From the NCBI GenBank assembly GCA_002300355.1, contig NSGV01000002.1, positions 1,860,001 through 1,924,000 on the forward strand: 64,000 nt of DNA, read 5' to 3'. The notes beneath the pieces were generated by a model. It made no database searches and was not told the origin of the DNA. It saw nothing but the letters and a program-made list of their open reading frames with translations. The DNA comes from Streptomyces sp. TLI_235. GTDB taxonomy: Bacteria; Actinomycetota; Actinomycetes; Streptomycetales; Streptomycetaceae. The position numbers and the translations under genes were made by a program. Of the stretch, positions 59,297 through 64,000 are shown in pieces; within the stretch, counting starts at the first letter, position 1, and every line of letters begins with the position of its first letter.

Positions 59297-60106
59297 ATGA
59301 CCTTCGCCACCACGCAGCGCCGCAGCGAGGAGAGCCGGATCAGCCCGGTCTTCTGGGTGCTGCTCGCGACCCTGGTCACCTCCGCGTGGGCGGTGGTGAG
59401 CGGCTTCGGCAATCCCCGCTTCGGGGTGTTCCTGTTCGTGGTCGCGGGCTGGATGGTCTCGCTCTGCCTGCACGAGTACGCGCACGCGCGCACCGCGCTG
59501 CACAGCGGGGACATCACGATCGGCGCCAAGGGCTACCTGACGCTGAACCCGTTCAAGTACGCGCACGCGCTGCTGAGCTTCGTGCTGCCGGTGATCTTCG
59601 TGATCATGGGCGGGATCGGCCTGCCCGGCGGCGCGGTCTACATCGAGCGGCACCGGATCAACGGGCGGCTCAAGCACAGCCTGATCTCGGCGGCCGGCCC
59701 GCTGGTGAACGTGGTGATCGGCATCGGCCTGCTGGTGCTGGTGAGCTCCGGGGCGTTCGACGACCCGGCGCACCCGGCGGTGCTGGACGGCCGGGAGCTG
59801 ATCGTCTCGGCCTTCCCCGCGGCCCTCGGCTTCCTGGCGTTCCTGCAGGTCAGCGCGGCGCTGCTGAACCTGCTGCCGGTGCCGGGGCTGGACGGCTACG
59901 GCATCGTCGAGCCCTGGCTGTCGCTGAAGACCCGCCGGGCGATCGAGCCGTTCGCGCCGTACGGGATGCTCGCGGTGTTCGTGATCTTCTGGCAGACCGC
60001 GGCCAGCCACTGGTTCTCCCAGCTGGTCTTCGCGATCACCGACCTGTTCGGCGTCTCCCAGGCCTACCCGGTGGTCGGGCAGTTCCTGTTCCGCTTCTGG
60101 GAGTGA
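59297..60106 (+). CDS. Membrane zinc metalloprotease, site-2 protease (M50) type
   Basis: A 269-residue protein with about six membrane helices. The zinc site is HEYAH (H59, E60, H63) in helix 2 and the third ligand D199 in LLPVPGLDGYG near helix 5. There is no PDZ domain, so it belongs to the short M50 rhomboid-like branch common in actinobacteria. It may cleave membrane anchors such as anti-sigma factors; its substrate is unknown. It is divergent from the SARP-like gene. Confidence 0.88.
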   Translation: MTFATTQRRSEESRISPVFWVLLATLVTSAWAVVSGFGNPRFGVFLFVVAGWMVSLCLHEYAHARTALHSGDITIGAKGYLTLNPFKYAHALLSFVLPVIFVIMGGIGLPGGAVYIERHRINGRLKHSLISAAGPLVNVVIGIGLLVLVSSGAFDDPAHPAVLDGRELIVSAFPAALGFLAFLQVSAALLNLLPVPGLDGYGIVEPWLSLKTRRAIEPFAPYGMLAVFVIFWQTAASHWFSQLVFAITDLFGVSQAYPVVGQFLFRFWE

Positions 60107-60122
60107 GCACGCCCGAGGGGCG

Positions 60123-60323
60123 CTACGGCTGCTGCTCGCCCCGGGCGACGGCCGCGGCACGCTCCTGGCGGTCCTTGCGGATGTAGTACCAGGCCATGTT
60201 CGAGGCGACGCCGGCCATCAGCACCCAGATCACGCCGAACCAGTTGCCCTCCACGAACGAGACGACGGCGGCCGTCACCGCGAGCACGAGGACGAGCGAG
60301 GCGAGCAGGGCGTTGCGGGGCAT
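60123..60323 (-). CDS. Small two-helix membrane protein
   Basis: A 66-residue protein: two membrane helices (about 6-24 and 28-46, MPRNALLASLVLVLAVTAA then WFGVIWVLMAGVASNMAW), then a charged tail (YYIRKDRQERAAAVARGE). GGGAG precedes ATG 60323. It is convergent with the M50 protease, 16 bp away, and on the same strand as the F420 gene. Function unknown. Confidence 0.72.
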   Translation of the reverse strand: MPRNALLASLVLVLAVTAAVVSFVEGNWFGVIWVLMAGVASNMAWYYIRKDRQERAAAVARGEQQP

Positions 60324-60451
60324 GGTGGAACTCTCCCGGGTCGGGGCGCCCCCGGTACGGGCCGGCGGCAGTGGGCACCCCATTGTCGCCGACCGGCCCC
60401 CGCGCCGGGGCGAGGGGGCCGGTGGCGACCGGCGCGTCCGGCGCGTCCGGG

Positions 60452-61153
60452 TCAGACGTCGGTGATCCGCAGGCCGGCGTGCGCCTTGTAGCGCCGGTTC
60501 ACCGAGATCAGGTTGGCGACCAGCGACTCGACCTGGTGGGCGTTGCGCAGCCGTCCGGCGAAGATGCCGCGCATGCCGGGGATCCGCTCGGCGAGCGCCT
60601 GCACGGTGTCGGTGGCGGCGCGGTCCTCGCCCAGCACCATCACATCGGTGTCGATCTCCTCGATCGAGGTGTCCTGCAGCAGCACGGCCGACAGGTGGTG
60701 GAAGGCCGCGGTCACCCGGGAGTCCGGCAGCAGGGCGGCGGCCTGCTGGGCGGCGCTGCCCTCCTCGGGCTTGAGCGCGTAGGCGCCCTGCTTGTCGAAG
60801 CCGAGCGGGTTGACGCAGTCCACGACGATCTTGCCGGCGAGTTCCTCGCGCAGGGCGGCGAGGGTGGCGGCGTGGCCGTCCCAGGGCACGGCGACGATCA
60901 CCACGTCGCTCTCCCGGGCGCAGGCCGCGTTGTCGGCGCCGCGTACACCGAGGCCGATCTCCTCGGCGGCGGCTTCGGCGCGCTCGGCCGTCCGGGAGCC
61001 GATGACGACCGGCTGCCCGGCCTTGGCCAGCCGGTAGGCGAGGCCGCGGCCCTGGTCGCCGGTGCCGCCGAGGACACCCACGACGAGCGAGGACACGTCG
61101 AGCGGAGCGGGGGCCGCCGCGGCGGCGGGATTCACCGATTCGGGTTGCGTCAT
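60452..61153 (-). CDS. npdG: F420-dependent NADP oxidoreductase
   Basis: A 233-residue enzyme of the Fno/NpdG type, which moves hydride between coenzyme F420 and NADP. The Rossmann motif is VGVLGGTGDQGRGLA (about 24-38), NADP-2'-phosphate recognition is in VIGSRTAERA, and F420-contact motifs include VDCVNPLGFDKQG and SAFHHLS-like (TAAFHHLSAV). ATG 61153 starts MTQPESVNPA; the frame is open to 61225. In actinomycetes it supplies reduced F420 for antibiotic and redox enzymes. Confidence 0.93.
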   Translation of the reverse strand: MTQPESVNPAAAAAPAPLDVSSLVVGVLGGTGDQGRGLAYRLAKAGQPVVIGSRTAERAEAAAEEIGLGVRGADNAACARESDVVIVAVPWDGHAATLAALREELAGKIVVDCVNPLGFDKQGAYALKPEEGSAAQQAAALLPDSRVTAAFHHLSAVLLQDTSIEEIDTDVMVLGEDRAATDTVQALAERIPGMRGIFAGRLRNAHQVESLVANLISVNRRYKAHAGLRITDV

Positions 61154-61200
61154 GGACAAGATCCTGCCAAAGGCCGGGCCGCTCCTCCATGCTGTGCCGC

Positions 61201-61788
61201 ATGGACGCGGTGAGACTTTCCGCACTGAGCGCGACCTTGGCGGGCACCGGCCTGCTGGACGTCACCCGGGCCTTCGGCGGGGCCCTGCACCGATCGGTCA
61301 CCCGGCGCGCCGCGGCGGGCCTGCTGCTGGTCGGCACCGAGCAGTACGAGCCGTGGCACCTGGCCGCACACCTGGACGAGGAGGCGGCCTTCTCCGGGAT
61401 CGGCGCGCTGGCCCCCGTACTGGTGCGGCACGAGGTCCCGGCCGCGGCGCCGGCGCACCTGGCGCACGGGCTGCGGCGGCTCGGCGCGGCGCCGCGCGGC
61501 GCCACGGTGCTGGTGGTGGCGCCGCACGCGCCGGGCGAGGGCCTGCTGGAGCGGGTCGAGGACGCCCGCCGCGGCGGGGCGACCGTGCTGGCGCTGGACG
61601 CGGGCGACGCCGAGCTGGGCGCGCTCGCCCACGAGCGGCTCGCGGTGCCGGTGGCCGGCGAGGGCCCGTTCGACCTGGTGCAGCACCTGGTCGGCGCGGC
61701 CGCCTCGGTGCCGCCCGCCCGGGGGCTGCGCAGCCGGCTGGCCGACCTCGCCGAGCGCATGGTCGCCCCGCCGGTGCTGCGCTGGTGA
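61201..61788 (+). CDS. Conserved-type hypothetical protein divergent from npdG
   Basis: A 195-residue alpha/beta protein from ATG 61201; the frame opens four codons earlier. Segments such as GLLLVGTEQYEPWHLAAHL and ATVLVVAPHAPGEGLLERV look like strands and helices of a nucleotide-like binding fold, and a C-terminal helix pair follows. No membrane segment. No family is recognised; the divergent F420 gene is the only functional hint. Confidence 0.72.
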   Translation: MDAVRLSALSATLAGTGLLDVTRAFGGALHRSVTRRAAAGLLLVGTEQYEPWHLAAHLDEEAAFSGIGALAPVLVRHEVPAAAPAHLAHGLRRLGAAPRGATVLVVAPHAPGEGLLERVEDARRGGATVLALDAGDAELGALAHERLAVPVAGEGPFDLVQHLVGAAASVPPARGLRSRLADLAERMVAPPVLRW

Positions 61789-61866
61789 TCCGGCCGTCCC
61801 GATCGGTGGTGTACGGCCGGTAAATCGGTTGCCCGGGCCTCCCGGGCCGACCGAGGATGGCCGACC

Positions 61867-63207
61867 GTGACCTCCCAACCAGCGCCGGCGCCGCCGACCC
61901 GGCTGCGCACCGCCGTACGCGGACTGCTCCCGGACACCGCGCCGTGGCGCAGCTCGCGGGACTTCCGGCTGCTCTGGAGTTCGGGCTGTGTGAGCAGCCT
62001 GGGCAGTTTCCTCACCTATGTGGCGGTGCCGCTGCAGGTGAAGGACCTCACCGGCTCCTCCTTCCAGGTGGGCCTGGTCGGCGCCTTCGAACTGGTGCCG
62101 CTGGTGGTCTTCGGCCTGTGGGGCGGGGCGCTCGCGGACGCGCTGGACCGCCGCCGGCTGGTGCTGCTCGCCGAGGGCGGCCTCGGCGTGCTGAGCGCCC
62201 TGCTGCTGGTCAACGCGCTGCTGCCGCAGCCACTGCTGTGGCCGATCTACGCGGTGGCGGCGCTGGTCGCCGCGGTGGACGGGCTGCAGCGGCCGGCCCT
62301 GGACTCGCTGACCCCGCGGATCGTGCCGCACGAGCAGCTGACCGCCGCCTTCGCACTCAACTCGCTGTACCGGAACGTCGGTTCGGTGGCCGGTCCGGCG
62401 CTCGCGGGCGTCGTGGTGGTGGTCGCCGGGGTGCAGACCGCGTACGCGCTGGACGTCGTCAGCTTCGCCCTCTCGCTGCTGCTGCTCGCCCGGATCCGCG
62501 CGGTGCCGCCGGCGTCCGGCGCCGAGCGCCCCTCGCTGCGGGCGATCGTCACCGGTGTCCGGTACGCGTGGAGCCGCAAGGACCTGCTCGGCACCTACGC
62601 GATCGACGTCTGCGCGATGCTGTTCGCCTACCCGGTGGCGATCTTCCCGTTCCTGGCCGCCGAGTTGGACGCCGGCTGGGCGCTCGGCCTGCTGTACGGC
62701 GCCTCCGCGGCCGGTGCGCTGGCCGTCTCCGGGACCAGCGGCTGGACCTCCCGGATCCACCGGCACGGCCGGATGCTCGTCCTCGCCGCGCTCGGCTGGG
62801 GCGCCGCGATGACGCTGGCCGGCCTGGTCGGCGACGTCTGGCTGGTGCTGCTGTGCCTGGCCGCGGCCGGCGGCGCCGACCAGATCAGCGGCATCGCCCG
62901 CTCCACCATGTGGAACCAGTCGATCCCCGACGGGCTGCGCGGCCGGCTCGCCGGGGTGGAGCTGCTCAGCTACTCGGTGGGCCCGCAGCTCGGCCAGGTC
63001 CGGGCCGGCGGCGCGGCCGGGCTGATCGGGGTGCGCGGCGCGATCTGGAGCGGCGGCGCGGCCTGTGTGCTCGGCGTCGCCGTGCTGGCCGTGGCGCTGC
63101 CGAGCCTGCTCGCCTACGACGACCGGACGGACCCGAACGCGGCGGCCGTGCGGGCCGCCGCCGAGGGCCGCGACGCCGGCGGGCGGGAGCCGGTGCCGGC
63201 GGCCTGA
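61867..63207 (+). CDS. MFS exporter, EntS/MFS_3 type
   Basis: A 446-residue transporter with 12 membrane helices from GTG 61867. The N-terminal DFRLLWSSGCVSSLGSF and motif A-like GALADALDRRRLVLLAEGG are typical of the enterobactin-exporter-like branch, as is SLTPRIVPHEQLTAAFALNS. Complete. Substrate unknown; siderophore or small peptide export is possible. Confidence 0.88.
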   Translation: MTSQPAPAPPTRLRTAVRGLLPDTAPWRSSRDFRLLWSSGCVSSLGSFLTYVAVPLQVKDLTGSSFQVGLVGAFELVPLVVFGLWGGALADALDRRRLVLLAEGGLGVLSALLLVNALLPQPLLWPIYAVAALVAAVDGLQRPALDSLTPRIVPHEQLTAAFALNSLYRNVGSVAGPALAGVVVVVAGVQTAYALDVVSFALSLLLLARIRAVPPASGAERPSLRAIVTGVRYAWSRKDLLGTYAIDVCAMLFAYPVAIFPFLAAELDAGWALGLLYGASAAGALAVSGTSGWTSRIHRHGRMLVLAALGWGAAMTLAGLVGDVWLVLLCLAAAGGADQISGIARSTMWNQSIPDGLRGRLAGVELLSYSVGPQLGQVRAGGAAGLIGVRGAIWSGGAACVLGVAVLAVALPSLLAYDDRTDPNAAAVRAAAEGRDAGGREPVPAA

Positions 63208-63214
63208 CGGCGGC

Positions 63215-63448
63215 TCAGTCCTCGTCGCCGCCCTTGGGCGGGCCGTCGTGCCAGCGCGGGTCGTTCTGCCACTCCCGGTTGCGCTCCGCTGCGATCTCCA
63301 GCGCCGCGGCGGCCTCGCCCGGGGTGGCGTACGGCCCGAGCCGGTCCTTGGCGGGGCACTCCGGGCCCTCCTCGACCTTGCCGTGCTTGATGCAGTAGAA
63401 CCACTCGCCCGGCTTCCCGGTGGGCTTGCGGCCGAATCCCATGGGCAT
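63215..63448 (-). CDS. Small conserved actinobacterial protein upstream of map
   Basis: A 77-residue protein (MPMGFGRKPTGKPGEWFYCI), with a possible metal-binding pair in CIKHGKVEEGPECPAKD. ATG 63448 has AGGAG eight bases upstream; ATG 63442 is also possible. Acidic C-terminus GGDED. It is divergent from map. Function unknown, but the composition and constraint look genuine. Confidence 0.7.
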   Translation of the reverse strand: MPMGFGRKPTGKPGEWFYCIKHGKVEEGPECPAKDRLGPYATPGEAAAALEIAAERNREWQNDPRWHDGPPKGGDED

Positions 63449-63600
63449 GAGAGCTGCTCCTGTTCGGTTCGTCGTCCTGGGGTGATCCTTTCCCGATGCC
63501 GCCCGCGTACACACGGTGCCCCGCTCACACGGCGCGCCGCCGGTCCGGCGCCCGCACGCACGGCCGGGCCGCCGCAGGCCCGGCGGATAGACTCGCGGCA

Positions 63601-64000
63601 TGGCTCTCGTACCCGGCACCCTGTCCCCCACCCGCAAGGTTCCCTCGCACATCGCGCGCCCGGAGTACGTGGGCAGGCCCGCGCCCGCGCCGTACACCGG
63701 CCCCGAGGTGCAGAGCGCCGAGACGGTCGAGAAGATGCGGATCGCCGGCGGGATCGCCGCCCGGGCGATGGAGGAGGCGGCCAAGCTCATCGCGCCCGGC
63801 GTCACCACCGACGAGCTGGACGCGGTCGCCCACGCGTACATGTGCGACCACGGCGCCTACCCGTCCGACCTCGGCTACCGCGGCTTCCCCAAGTCGATCT
63901 GCACCTCGATCAACGAGGTGATCTGCCATGGCATCCCGGACTCGACGGTCCTTCAGGACGGCGACATCGTCAACATCGACGCCACCGCCTACATCCACGG
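63601..64000 (+). CDS. map: Methionine aminopeptidase type I, 5' part
   Basis: The first 133 residues are in the window; the gene continues past 64000. MAP type Ic hallmarks are visible: an N-terminal extension with PSHIARPEYVGRP, EKMRIAGGIAARAMEEA, GYRGFPKSICTSINEVICHG (His in the active site) and the first metal ligand Asp in DIVNIDATAY. It removes N-terminal methionine from nascent proteins. Confidence 0.95.

Noticed and set aside
55678..59529. 1,283-residue frame overlapping the SARP-like gene
   Set aside because: Arg/Pro/Ala-rich off-frame shadow; the correct frame carries winged-helix, BTAD and Walker motifs.

Overview
This is a high-GC actinobacterial chromosome segment, most likely Streptomyces or Kitasatospora. 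The evidence is the very strong third-position GC bias, GTG and TTG starts, an AfsR/SARP-type regulator, a SigE-family sigma factor, glnE, a mycobacterial-type amtB-glnK pair, F420-linked and secreted hydrolase genes, and an actinomycete integrative and conjugative element (AICE). glnE, nadE, the glnA2-type gene and panB also lie near each other in the S. coelicolor core (recalled, not searched). All positions come from reading the sequence; no database search was run.

Left core region (1-23.4 kb). This part is rich in secreted polymer-degrading enzymes: a GH16-CBM6 beta-1,3-glucanase with two LacI-type palindromes upstream, a GH13-CBM20 alpha-amylase, an M4 metalloprotease, and a 1,844-residue double-GH13 amylase/pullulanase. 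The amylase and pullulanase genes share an operator-like motif, which suggests one maltose/starch regulator. Nitrogen genes are amtB-glnK, with GlnR-like half-sites upstream, and glnE. A processive family-2 glycosyltransferase is translationally coupled to a 34-residue membrane peptide and is divergent from a second GH16 enzyme; together they look like a small polysaccharide synthesis and trimming locus.

AICE (about 24.04-45.20 kb). A 21.1-kb element sits in the 3' end of a glutamine-synthetase-like gene (glnA2 type). It is bounded by a perfect 74-bp direct repeat that encodes the last residues of that protein, so integration rebuilds the gene. The right two-thirds is backbone: small transfer proteins, a DUF2637 Spd-like protein, an FtsK/TraSA-like DNA translocase, a lone C5 cytosine methyltransferase, a primase-polymerase, an ATPase, a 13-copy TGACGCA iteron-like cluster, Xis and a tyrosine integrase. 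The left third holds cargo and scars: intact ISAs1- and IS4-family insertions with perfect 10-bp target duplications, a truncated IS1380 transposase, a tRNA-Pro 3' half with its terminator, a low-GC membrane protein with a charged repeat, a GntR regulator coupled to a glycosyltransferase, and integrase-tail remnants pointing to earlier tandem elements at the same site.

Right core region (45.1-64 kb). glnA2-type gene, nadE, a DinB/maleylpyruvate-isomerase-like protein, a membrane endonuclease/exonuclease/phosphatase protein, a TetR/DHA2-MFS pair with paired inverted repeats upstream, panB, a DrrAB-type ABC exporter, a 1,122-residue AfsR/SARP-like regulator, a site-2-type metalloprotease, an F420:NADP oxidoreductase, an MFS exporter, and the 5' part of map running off the window.
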